DNA of 60,000 nucleotides from Hydractinia symbiolongicarpus. Its lineage: Eukaryota > Cnidaria > Hydrozoa > Anthoathecata > Hydractiniidae. The stretch covers positions 22,856,501 through 22,916,500 of the forward strand of contig NC_079886.1 of NCBI RefSeq assembly GCF_029227915.1. Reading direction: 5' to 3'. Under the pieces are notes generated by a model. The model was given only the letters and a program-made list of their open reading frames with translations. It made no database searches and was not told the DNA's origin. Shown here piece by piece: positions 35,201 to 46,206 of the stretch (its first letter is position 1; every line of letters begins with the position of its first letter). Position numbers and translations under genes: made by a program.

Positions 35201-36649
35201 GTCATTTTAAGCTGTACTAAACTTTTGTTTTTTTTCCTGATTGTTTAAAAAATTTTTGTTTATATTAGAATTCTTGTATTATTTTTAGACAAGTAAAATT
35301 GGATTTTGAGGCACGGAGCAACATAAATGTGAAAAATTGACATGAAGTTAATTAATCTAAGAAATTTGCTGGCCATTTGATATTAAATCATTTTGATTAT
35401 ACCAACAAAACACACTTCTGTAACATGATCACATTATGGTTTGCACAATATAGTCATTGATGTATTATATTTGGAAAGAAGCATTCACAGAATTATTTAG
35501 ATGACTAGCTGTAAAACCAGTGAAAAAAATGGACTTAGGCATTTAAATAATGGAAAAGATAATCGATTTTCTAAACTTACGTCGTTATTATACGAAGATT
35601 CACATTTGCATTTAAGCCGTCGGCCTTCAGAACTTTTACCGTAAAGGATAATTTAACAATGTGGGCAGATCCAGATTTTATAATTTCCGTGATGTATTTA
35701 CAACATTTGGTTTTATTACAATAACTGACACGGGGATCTTAAATTGGATAATCGCTCTTTTTACCAATGGCTCTCAGACGCAGAATCGAAAAGTTTGTCA
35801 TTATGTTCGCCCAAAGGATTGTTTATTTTGATAAAATTTAAAGAACATTTCAATATATAACTAAAACTACGTGTTAGATATATTGAACTTCATTTTAAAC
35901 ATTGGTAATTCCTGCTTTTTAGATTATAATTCCGCGTAAATATATAGTGATGTTAGTGAGAAAATATGTAGTTGAGGTATATTACTGTTCTTGGATAATC
36001 GCTCTAATGGCTTTCTAAGCGTGGAATCAAAATGTTGGCCAATATCTTTACGCAAAAGAATGGTTTTTACTTAAAATTAAAAAAACATTTGAAACAAAAC
36101 TAATAATATACATGGAATATATTGTTCTTTGTTTTAAACGACAGTTAATGTGTTTTTTTTATGTTATTATATCACTTATTATTATATTTTATCATTATTA
36201 TTATATAAAACATACATGAACTGAAACCTTACCAACCGGTGAAAAATAATTGCAGGTGATTCCTATTTCACCGTAATCAAAAGAATCAAAATGCCAACAA
36301 CATTTAACAAACAAGCACAATATCCATACTGTTATATATCCACGAGAGCAAAATTATTGCGCATCTAAAAAATTATTTCTTGGTGTCTAGGTTAATCATG
36401 GCAAAGCATGGCAGCCCCTGTCCTTAAACTTTTTTAATCACTTTTTATTTGTTTACAGTTACACCTTCAAAATTTGTGACTTTTCCTAACTAATGTTTGG
36501 TATTTCAAACATTTTGTCTATAATAATACAAATTAAGTGAAAGAATTAGCTATGAACATTAAAAATAAAATAAAATTAGGATCACAATGTATCAGTGCTG
36601 CAGAGAATATAACCAACTACAATCAAGAGTCGAGTTTTTCCAAGGAAAA
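32242..36649. other. Intergenic, no gene seen
   Basis: AT-rich. The ORFs at 33675-33928 (Leu/Val/Gly-rich on TTG/GTT runs) are low-complexity artefacts. A G10 run lies near 34448. Two diverged copies of a direct repeat occupy 35741-36165. Confidence 0.5.
35741..36165. repeat. Diverged tandem duplication
   Basis: TTGGATAATCGCTCT occurs at 35741 and 35991. Similar sequence follows each: (A)ATGGCT(T/C)TC..A(G/A)CG..GAATC(G/A)AAA; GTTTGTCATTATGTTCGCCCAAAGGATTGTTT versus GTTGGCCAATATCTTTACGCAAAAGAATGGTTT. The AAAT..AAAGAACATTT and TATATTG..TTTTAAAC blocks also recur. The period is about 250 bp. Confidence 0.65.
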
Positions 36650-36964
36650 TTAAAGGAATCTGATGATGAAGTCAGTTTTAGTTTGATTTGTCCTAGTTAA
36701 ACGAAAATCTGCTACTTGACCATCATCCTTTTCTTCGAATATCATAATTGGATTATTTACAGTAATAGGAATTGCTGTGGATTGTTCTATAAATATTACA
36801 TCAGGGTCAGGTTTAAACGAAATGTATTTTTGTAATTGATTTTTCAATCTAGTTGCAAAACAATGAACACTAGGTAGAAATACATGTTTTGCTAATATTT
36901 CTAAAAATATCTGGGTGTAGTTTGCATTCACTATCCGTGTAGTATTTTCTTCAAGCATTATCAA
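36650..36964 (-). pseudogene. Unidentified coding remnant
   Basis: A 104-codon ORF with protein-like composition (LKNQLQKYISFKPDPDVIFI; PIMIFEEKDDGQ). No start context or partner exons found and no family recognised. With the open stretch at 37132-37464 on the same strand it probably belongs to one decayed mobile element. It could be chance. Confidence 0.3.
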
Positions 36965-37131
36965 CTTTTAAATGTTTGACGCCAGGAATATATGTATAAG
37001 TTATCCAGATCTTATCTGATATCTGCCCTACCAAGCAAAGTCACACAATAGACTTGTGCTGCTACCCATGTTATTGGTAATATCAATAGCAATTCATAAG
37101 ACACCTGTCCAATTATAGCCATCACTGTAGA

Positions 37132-37464
37132 TCAGTAATACCATATGCGAAATGGTGTAACTGGCATCAATATCACCATGGGTACTAGGGTTATTATTTT
37201 TTCCTGTTCAATGTTTCGGTAATATAGTGCTCCAAACCCACTAGTTGGTAGACAGATATCAAATGCCATATTATTTTTGTCGTTAGCCTTATCTATGGGA
37301 ACTCAGAAATATTTTTTTATGGGTTTAATTTGTGATTTGTCTGGATATATTGCAAATCTAAGCGATTCAAAAAGTTTAGCACTTTCATAGACAGTTATCA
37401 TCAATGCATAGCCAAAAAAGTTGTGCGACTCGTGGTGATATTGTCTTGTAAAATTGTAAGCCAT
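37132..37464 (-). pseudogene. Unidentified coding remnant with internal stop
   Basis: From an ATG at 37464 the frame reads MAYNFTRQYHHESHNFFGYA and ESAKLFESLRFAIYPDK, then a TGA at 37305-37303, then continues in the same frame NNMAFDICLPTSGFGALYYR to a stop near 37132. The composition looks like true protein, so this is likely a mobile-element gene with a nonsense mutation. Family unknown. Confidence 0.35.
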
Positions 37465-38499
37465 TTTTAACATCATTAAAAGCCATTTTTAACATCAATT
37501 CGGGATACAGGAAGATCTAGGTCCTGTGCATATCCCTAGCTAGGAGTCGAGTATTATCTTTTCCCAGAAGCGTCATTCCCTGAGGAAAATTTTTTAGACA
37601 CACCTAAGAGCTAAGGTTGCTCTACAGATAACAGTAAAGACACTTTCTTTTTTTAAAGAAAAGTCAAAATTTAGGGTTTTTTTAGCCTTTTTTGACACGC
37701 TGGATGTGCTAGCTCTTACCTTCAATTTTTTTTTATCTCAGTTGACAAAGGGATTAAAAGGGAAAAGAAATCACTCGCGGTGGGTAGAGGTAAGGCATGT
37801 TTTTTGAGACTTACCACAAAAACTAAGCAAAGCAAGGATTTCGTCATCTGTTGTACGCATTTTTTCCTAAACCTGAAGGGAAAAAGTAATACTTACCTTT
37901 GATAAATGTGGTTTAGACTCTATTGTGGTTCATCACTTCATTTTGCTATACTGATTTGCGAATTGCCTTTAGGCGAGTGAGATGTATGTGAACTGATAAA
38001 CGAAAATAATATATTTTTTGAGAACAAGTGCGTTAACAAAGCTTAAGAAGCTCTGGGGACGAAGTTGCGTTCTACGTTCTGTTAAGACGATTATTTATTT
38101 ATAAAAATGATAATGTAAACAGGCATAAAACGAAGAAAAATATCTGCCAACATTTGAAAATGAAACATGTTTGAAGGTTCATTTTTACGCACTTAAGTAG
38201 AGTCACGCGATGGAATAGGAACAAAAGTAAGACATTTGCTATCGTTTTAACTAACCATTCCCAATTATCGTGACAGGTGACGAGTTTAAAATAACCGTCA
38301 TTTAAAAAATGAACATTTTAAATGATCGTGTATTTCCTTACCCTACTGCTTCAATATTCCTATTCTCAGACCTTTTCCAATTTCCAATTTCCTTTATCAA
38401 TCACAATGCTCAGTTTTACAAAAATAAACCGGGATCGCATATGAATGAAAAGAATAACAAGAATCATCCAAAACGAGCACTTAAGGGCTAAAATACACG

Positions 38500-38815
38500 G
38501 TAAGTTAAACGGACCGTTTAAATGTAAGATAAAATGTAAGATAAAAAGATGTACAACTTTTTTCGGTTTGACATGTTCAACTTTTAAGTTTTTTTCTATT
38601 GAAATTAACAGAATGATTAATGAGCTATTGTTTAAACTAAAGATTTTGAGCATATTTTTTCAATTTCTTACCATAACCGCTTTTTTTCTTTCAACAATTA
38701 CCCTTCTGCTGCTGCTATAACAATACCCGCAACGGAATATTTGCGTGTTTTTCTTTAACTTAAGTTTTTTTCTTAAAACTAACGGTCCGTTTAAACTTTA
38801 ATGGTCCATTCAGAC
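38500..38815. mobile_element. MITE-like repeat, copy 2, with palindromic ends
   Basis: The left end holds TTAAACGGACCGTTTAAA (38505-38522); the right end holds AACGGTCCGTTTAAAC (about 38781-38796), i.e. inverted ends. The interior from 38577 matches 1597-1885, including GAGCTATTGTTTAAACTAAA and GCAACGGAA. No coding capacity; a non-autonomous DNA element is the best reading. Confidence 0.6.
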
Positions 38816-41800
38816 TCAAGTACGAATAGTCAGGAAACTGGGCGTCGAAAAACCTCGTTAAGCTATCAATAAGAAGGCCTTAAACGCCTGTGTGAAAGGC
38901 TGGCATTTCTTTAGTTTGCATAATAATTTCAAAAGAAAGTTAAAAAATTAATCTTGACACCAGGATGAGCGCTTAGTACAGGCAAACCATGCCACACATT
39001 TTTGTAAGGAGTGTTATGAGTGCACCTATAGGCGCTACAACTTTTTCATTGCATTTGTTTCGGCGATTCTCACAAGGGTCCAAATTTAAGACGGCGTATT
39101 AAAATAATTCTGTTTACAATTTCACAGTTCCACCAAACCTTAGAGTTTCGTTCATTGTTCATATTTCCCGCATCACTTGTTCGTGCATCTTTGTCTGCCT
39201 GTTAGCATGAAGTAGGCAGATTTGCCTAACAGTTTCCTTCCGGTGAAATAATGTTTTCTCAAAATTTCGTAATTATTTACCACGGAGATAAAAGGTGTAT
39301 CGTAGCTCAGTTTTATTCTACAACACTAAGCGTATTGTGGAGTGAGTTAAGGAGGAAGGCGGAATCCGCCCACCCTATCCACGCTCGGTAATGATATGTT
39401 CAAAATATACATCGGATCGAATAAGGTTATGTTTTTTAAAAATTTTATTGATTTTATTTGTTGTCTGTATGTCTTCAGCATATGGCTTTATGAAACGAAA
39501 CCATGATTGAAATAGGTACCTGCTATATTAAAAATTATGGAACGTCTGTTATGTGAGTAGAGTAGACGAAGTTAGAATTGTTAAAGAAAACAGTGAAGTG
39601 AAAAAAATCACAAGGCTAGTTTGTAAACAATTTAAACTTCATCATTATTCATTCTTGTCAGCAGGTGGTAAAACTCTTAACATCTAAGTTCTTTGCAAAG
39701 TTTATCATAGTTATATCATAAACGAGATCTTGTCATTAAAAGGAAATTGAATTCTACAACATGGCAGATATTGCTACAGGTCATTTGTAATTTGTCGCAT
39801 TTTAAATCTCAAAAATTTTTAAAGCAAGTTTAAACATTAAATTCCATAGAAGCTTAACTGTTATTAGAGATAAAGTTATATCTACGCCCTATTTTCTCAA
39901 TCTACATCGGGTGGCCTGTGCTCTATAGCCAAAAGGTTGCGAAAGGCTACTTAGACAGATATGGGGTAAGTCAGGAACATTTATAATGCACCACTCGCCG
40001 TTTCTGCGATGTCTGCATTATTGAAAAATTAACGCGACGGTCCCGAAACGGCCCAGAAAACGACAAAATAGGTCATGCTGACGTCAGTCCTAAGTCCGTT
40101 GCGAACTTCGACAAGTTCAAACTGTTGAGTTAATTATAAAAAGGCCATAAATTACTGATTGTGCGTATGATCTTTGAAGTTAAGCATTTATTGCAATAAT
40201 TTTAAAAAGTCGAATGAATTGTTATGTTTACAACCAGCTTGATGCAATAAAGAGGTCAAAGATAACTTGCACCATTTGGTTCACTCTTCAACAACAATAT
40301 AGATTATTGTGAATGAGCATTCCTTTTTTAAAAATATAGCAGAAAAAAACTAAATGTTTTGCGAAATTATACCTCGATTTTTTAATGATTAATGTTTGCG
40401 AAATTTGCGAATTGCGAAGTTCATTTCATTTGTTCCTAACAATACTAAACTGAACTTTTAAAAAAGAAAAAGGCGCAGGAAACAAAAAATTACAGTAATG
40501 CCATTTAAGGCTGCGAGCTTGGCAAAATTTATTTCAAAAAACTTATTTTTGTATAATTTAATATGAATTTAAATCCTGGTTTTGCTTACAGGAAATTGGT
40601 TTTCGTGTTAGAAGAGAAACTGAATTTTGATATTCTCTTTAAAAGATTAGATGAGCAATTAACAAAATAATAAATGCTGTAATTATACTTTTTATAACGC
40701 AGAGTTTTCATTGTATTCATTTTTCTCAAACACCTCACTTAACTAAAGTAAGACGTTTTAGCCTTGTGGGAACCAAAATCCCTTAAATTTTTTTTTGGCC
40801 CTTTAAATTATCTTCGTAACACACCTCAAATTCTAAGGCGCAAGGTGTTAAGTATGTTCTGAAGGGTTGGTAACTATTATTAGGAATATCAAATGGTCCA
40901 AAGACGAATACAGTTTAGCTTCTTACAATTTATAGCGGACACCTCCCTATAACGGACGTTTCCTAAAGGTCCCAGTTTATCACCTTATATCACTGACTAG
41001 TTTATAGAGAGAACACTGTGATGATTTTAATTGACCCTACCAGCGCACAGGGTATGCTAGAAGTAATTTCAAATTAATTATTAAAAAAAACTCTTTATGT
41101 GGCGGACACCTTTTCAGGCTCTTTCTGTGATACAGAGGTTTCCACTCTATAAATATATGCTAAATAAAAATAAAAATATAATATTGAAAAAAAGCTTCTT
41201 AAAAAGAATAACATGAGTTTCCATAGGGTGCAGAACGAGATATCATAAATCAAAACTCTCTTTACCCTGGAAATGAAGAACTTGACATTTTACAATAATA
41301 ACATAGGATTGCTAGGTCCGCCTATCTTGACTAAAATCTTAGAAATCCATGCAACGAAATTACTGCGGAATTGATTGCTAAGAAAGGCTAGCAACAGACT
41401 TTAACTACTTGAGGCAGATTGTGAAAGAGTTAACTGTGCATGAAGCTATAAAACAATTATTTTACCTCGTCTCAAGCCAAGCAGCAGTTTGCAGTTTCCA
41501 CAGGTGATTATATTTTCTTTGTAATTTACGCTGATAAAACATTACGAAAATCTGATATGATATCGGCTATGGAAAGTTCAAAAAGAAATTCGTCTAGATA
41601 ATATAAACTTAGGAGATGAAAAGAATGATAACACACACAGAAAATATGAAAAGCGGAAAAAATACAATTTCTTACACAATTCTAAAGTTTGCATATTTGT
41701 TCTCGTTTGTTTTTTCAACAGGTACCTATAATCGTGGAAATAAGTAACGAGATGTCTGCTTCCCTCCATTACAATGTTGATATGAAGTCACAACACGATT

Positions 41801-42670
41801 CCTGGCTAGTCTGGCCTCAGTCATGCAACATTGTGATGGTGGAGTAAGGAGAAGCAAATATTCGGACTTCGCGGCGGTTTTCCATTAATTTTCTGCCACA
41901 ATTGTAGCTATAACAAACTTTTGAAAACTGTGCAAAGCTTATAACTCCATTTTATTATAAAACTTACATATAAAACATTCATTAAGCAAAGTTTTGTCCG
42001 TAGCCAAAAACACGGCTTAACGCTTAACGTTCTCAAGCAAAAATCCGTTCACAAGGAAACATTAGGAAAATAAGCTAGTGTAACATTCGATGAGAAAAAA
42101 AATTGAGCATCAATAATGCAAGCTTGTGCGGTTATATTAACCGCAGAAATCTCAGCATAATTGCATATTTCACCTAGAAACCTATGAATTATTGAGCTAT
42201 ATAATGCACTTAATATTTTAACCTTTTCTAGAGAAATTGTGCTCAATAAACTTAGTTTTTATCACTCTGCTCTTATTATTAGGTAGCACAGAAGTAAGAG
42301 ATATGGTAAAGAAAGTGCTAAGGAATACGCTTTTTTGTTTATTTTCACCAGCTATGTCAACCTGACCATGTCAGTGCAAATTGTCAACGTAATGATCAAC
42401 AGTAGCTTTTGAGAGTAGTTGAAAAGATTTTTTGGATAAGATAAAGAGGGGCAACGCGGGAGTAGAAGATATAACAAAGATAAAAGAGCAAAAGTTTGTT
42501 ATCTATTAGAATTTTTCCACACTTTGCAATACAAACGTTCTTATCAATTCATCGTATCCAACTGTTTGGAAAACATTATAAAAACACCAGCAACTCAAGA
42601 ACGAAGAGTAGAACAACACAATTTTCATTGGCATTCAGCAGGAAGCTTATGCATACAAGGATTTGAAAGT
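38816..42670. other. Intergenic, no gene seen
   Basis: AT-rich. Includes the palindrome-bearing GGCGGAATCCGCC at about 39358 (the same core as the ends of the 49.7-50.4 kb element) and a Tigger-like remnant at 40935-41155. No supported ORF. Confidence 0.5.
40935..41155. repeat. pogo/Tigger-like transposon remnant
   Basis: ATAGCGGACACCTCCCTATA followed by ACGGACG near 40940 and GGCGGACACC near 41102, with AGAGGTTTCCACTCTAT at the right end. 'Gtggaa-cctc', 'ggacacctc' and 'ataacgga' words are characteristic of Tigger-type ends. Both GGACACC copies read in the same direction, so the structure is rearranged. Confidence 0.45.
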
Positions 42671-42838
42671 ATGAAAGCTTCAGTGTTGATTTTATGCATG
42701 CTTTTGTTCATGTGCGTTGATAAAATGAAATCTCGACCAATCAATTGTATTTCAAGAAGATGGCATGGCAATGTGTTGATTTGTAAAGAGAAAACTTTAT
42801 TACGTAAAATCAAGCGCAATTTGAAAAAGAGTGAACGC
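42671..42838 (+). CDS. Candidate signal-peptide exon of a small secreted protein
   Basis: The ATG opens with a good signal peptide (MKASVLILCMLLFMCVDK) followed by a short basic peptide with two cysteines (PINCISRRWHGNVLICKEK) and dibasic sites. The reading runs to a canonical donor (CA then GTAAGT at about 42839) in phase 1. An acceptor-like TTCCATTTTAG lies at about 43303, but the apparent downstream frame (EQATVQFDHEKIEEK) does not match the phase. The function is unknown, and the exon could also be a distant alternative start for the gene at the right end. Weak. Confidence 0.3.
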
Positions 42839-42841
42839 AGT

Positions 42842-45276
42842 AAGTAATTTGTTTATGATGCAACTCACTCTATTTGACTGCCTTGGTATATGAAATTTCC
42901 ATGCGAGTTATTTTTTACATTAAATATTGCCTGCAACATTCTTTGTTTATATGTTGGATGAAAATGTATTTCTTTGTGCAATAATGCTCAGTTTGACGTA
43001 AAAGAAAACTGGACAAAAAATATTAAAAAAACAAAACGGGAATAAAATCGTTAATTGCAAAATTTAAACTTCGCGCACGTATTAGAAAATTGTTCGCCTG
43101 TCCTAAATGAAAACAAAAATGAACTTGGAGACTTTAAGTATAATGAGATATCTCTTTCTTGAATATAGGACATCACATTAAAAATATATATATAAAAAAT
43201 ACTTAGTCCCTTTTTACAGTAAAAGTAATATCAACGCAAAGATGTGTTGAGCATTTTATCTGCATTCTTCACCACATTCTTTACACTAATTTTATTCCAT
43301 TTTAGTGAGCAAGCTACTGTTCAGTTTGATCATGAGAAGATTGAAGAAAAAATCATCACCGACCTAACTCGAATGTTCCAAATATTTCAAAATATTTTAA
43401 AGGACGATAGAAGTATTCGAAACCAATCTTCTTTGCATTATTGAGAAAATGCTGATCATTGACGACGAAATTCTAGCTGCCGAAAGAAGTGACTTTCCTT
43501 TAACGACAGGGTAGAGATAATAAATATATCGAACGTGTAATTAGTATTACTAAATATTATTAGCCCTTTTTATATCAACTATGACTCAATTTGCGTTAGC
43601 CTATATACATGTGTACATTCTTAAAATTCTTAATGTAAAAAGTGATTTTTTATACTTGTTTTTAAAAACTATTAGCTTCTAGTTTATTTATTTGATTTGG
43701 TATTATGATAATAATAATTTCTAAATATCCAATATTCATTTTCGTATTTTTGTTCAGTCTTCAGTAACAAAAAAGAACACTGCGTTGTACAACCACAGTT
43801 CTGGATCTATGTTATAGTGTTTGCTGTTTGCCTGTGAATCAAGGATGGTTGTTGCTTGTAGCAACGTGTTAATTTCCCGCAGATTCTTTCACGGATTTGC
43901 GACTAGTATAGTATACTCAAACAAATTAATGGATTTTAAATAAGGAATATTAAACATTAAGAATTGCTTGTTACAGAAGTTTAACATAACAAACTTAAGA
44001 AAAAGTGAAAAATGGAAAGAACTTGCAATGGCCAAATAATAAATATCATAGAAAACAGAAAAAAAAACAACAACAACATACCCAAGAAACATGCGTCAAG
44101 AAGGAACATTAAACATTAAACCACAAGCCAAAAACAACCCCTATTTCTTGTATTTTCTAGAGATGTTTATGAGCCTTTTTCACAGAAAAAGATGCTTGCG
44201 GATTTCAATAGCAATGCAGGTTCTAATTGACAACATTGTAAAAACCTTTCTTTAATTTTTTAGCGATTCGTTTAGCCTTTTCGATATAGTCGCTTCTTGT
44301 CCATGTTGATAAAACATGACACAGGTCTTAAATTTTTTAAAGTTAATGTGTATAACTATAGAAAACGACAATCAATGCACATTCGCCTCTCTTAAAGCTT
44401 TTAGCCTTGTTGTTTTTGTTCATGACTAACATTTGCTGTACAGAAACTAAATCGTCGTGGTCCACAGGCAATAAATAGTCTTGGCTTTGTCTTTACATAG
44501 ACACAACTTTACTGATAAGCACTGTCAACAAGTGTTACGTGTAGCTGGCGAGCTAACATTTACAAGACGTTTGATGAATATGTTATTTTTGGTAAACTTT
44601 TATGCTACAATTAAGAGTTTGCCTCAAAGTTTAACTGGTTTTGTTTAGATATATATTGAACAACTAGTACTAGCTATATCTCAACAAAAATCATCTTATC
44701 TATTCCAACGTATCAATATTCTTTTGAAAAATAATGCTTCTTAAGAGATTTCATTACTATATAATATGGTTTCAAGTAGAGGAAATGTAAAGTCAATCGT
44801 TAAAAAATATAAACAACAGGATGTAGCTATCAGCAACAGTCATCATTTGAGGAATTATTTTTGATTGACATGTGACAGACATTATTCGTACCATCGATTT
44901 GTTACTTTTAACCAATACAAGGAAAGATATTGTGGTTTGGAATTTTGTTTTTGCCCCTCTCCCTGGAACTCGACTCGTTCCTTTATACCCCTCGCTGAAG
45001 AGGGTTAAATGAAAATGAAAAAATATAAAGGAGAATATACTACTTAGTGAGCATATTATAAATATTAAAAATATTATTGTTAATATTATTATTATAGTTA
45101 TTATTATTATTATTACTATTCCATATATCGCATTATTTATTTGGCAGGAAGTTCAGCCAACCTATCAAAATAATGTAAATTTTTCGTTCTACAACTCTAT
45201 CTTATTAAAACCAGATCGGAATTCTTTATTTTTTCCCTACAACAATTCTGCGGTAAAGTTTGATAACACGACATGG
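42842..45276. other. Intergenic or intronic, no gene seen
   Basis: AT-rich. An ORF at 43244-43444 has a plausible acceptor (ATTTTAG, about 43304) in front of EQATVQFDHEK.., which might be a terminal exon, but its phase does not fit the exon at 42671. ATT-rich simple sequence lies at 45074-45119. Confidence 0.4.
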
Positions 45277-46206
45277 TTATAAAGCACATAGAACTGCTGG
45301 GGATTTGTTGGTTGAGAATGTTCTCGTATTCTCTGATGAATCGTCACTTTTTTTCTTCTTAAATATGTTAACCAATCCTTTTCGAGCACATGGCATTTTA
45401 TAAAAAAATAACTTTGCTTCAATGGAGAACATTGTGATGTATACCAATCTTAAAATCCATGTACATATAAGAACAGTAAGTGCATGTGTTGATCGTGATT
45501 TTATAACTGCGGTGGAGAGCAAACCAATCGCAATGAAAGCTGTGTGTGCTGCAATGGTAGCTAACACCATAGACTGAGCCTTGCTTATTTTCACTTCGGA
45601 TGAATTCTGTCCAGTAACTTTGGTGTTTTTTTGGCTTAATTTCAGAAAATAATTTAGCTGTATATTCCATATAATAGAAACAGTCAGCGCTGGGAAACTC
45701 ACTACAAGAGAAGTGTAGAACTGATTCGCCTTGAGTTTATGATGAATCAAAGTCAACAGTGCAGCAATACAGACTGAAAAACTCCAAGATGGCACCGTAT
45801 ATTTGAGAAAAACTGTTTTCCTTGTATAGGTCGGTATTCTGGCTAATGATCTCAAGCCTTGATATCGCATGTACGTGTTCCCTACTACAGTCACCATATT
45901 CATGGTCACGCCCAGATAAAAGAAGTAAAACTTATCAAAACTTTGCTGGCAACCCACTTTAGGAACACCTTTTTCTGTGTAAATTAACTCGTTAATGATC
46001 AGGGACACTCCTCCCAAGAGATTTCCTATGTAACTAGATAAAAACACTCGACTAATCGGACAAGAAATGTTAAGAAACATAGTGACGATTATAGCCAATC
46101 CATTGACGACGACAACAAATAGCAAAACACAGGACAGAAAAACTGTCCGAATGATGCTATGTTCGTTGTTTTCAAGCAAGAAATATGAGGAACAATTCAT
46201 TTCCAA
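45277..46206 (-). CDS. Divergent rhodopsin-like GPCR, intronless
   Basis: 309 residues in one exon with seven hydrophobic helices at about 19-47, 54-77, 89-116, 134-155, 165-190, 211-237 and 242-268. TM1 has the VVNGLAI motif with the conserved Asn. A cysteine (VGCQQ) precedes TM3 and can bridge to loop 2, though a clear partner Cys is not obvious. The end of TM3 reads NTYMRY in place of the DRY motif. TM7 (LVYITMFSIEAKLFF) lacks NPxxY. The C-tail is short and basic (KKKK). The membrane receptor call is firm; the ligand and class-A subgroup are not recognisable. Intronless, rapidly diverged class-A receptors form large families in cnidarians. NCSS gives an N-glycosylation site at the N-terminus. 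Confidence 0.8.
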   Translation of the reverse strand: MEMNCSSYFLLENNEHSIIRTVFLSCVLLFVVVVNGLAIIVTMFLNISCPISRVFLSSYIGNLLGGVSLIINELIYTEKGVPKVGCQQSFDKFYFFYLGVTMNMVTVVGNTYMRYQGLRSLARIPTYTRKTVFLKYTVPSWSFSVCIAALLTLIHHKLKANQFYTSLVVSFPALTVSIIWNIQLNYFLKLSQKNTKVTGQNSSEVKISKAQSMVLATIAAHTAFIAIGLLSTAVIKSRSTHALTVLICTWILRLVYITMFSIEAKLFFYKMPCARKGLVNIFKKKKSDDSSENTRTFSTNKSPAVLCAL

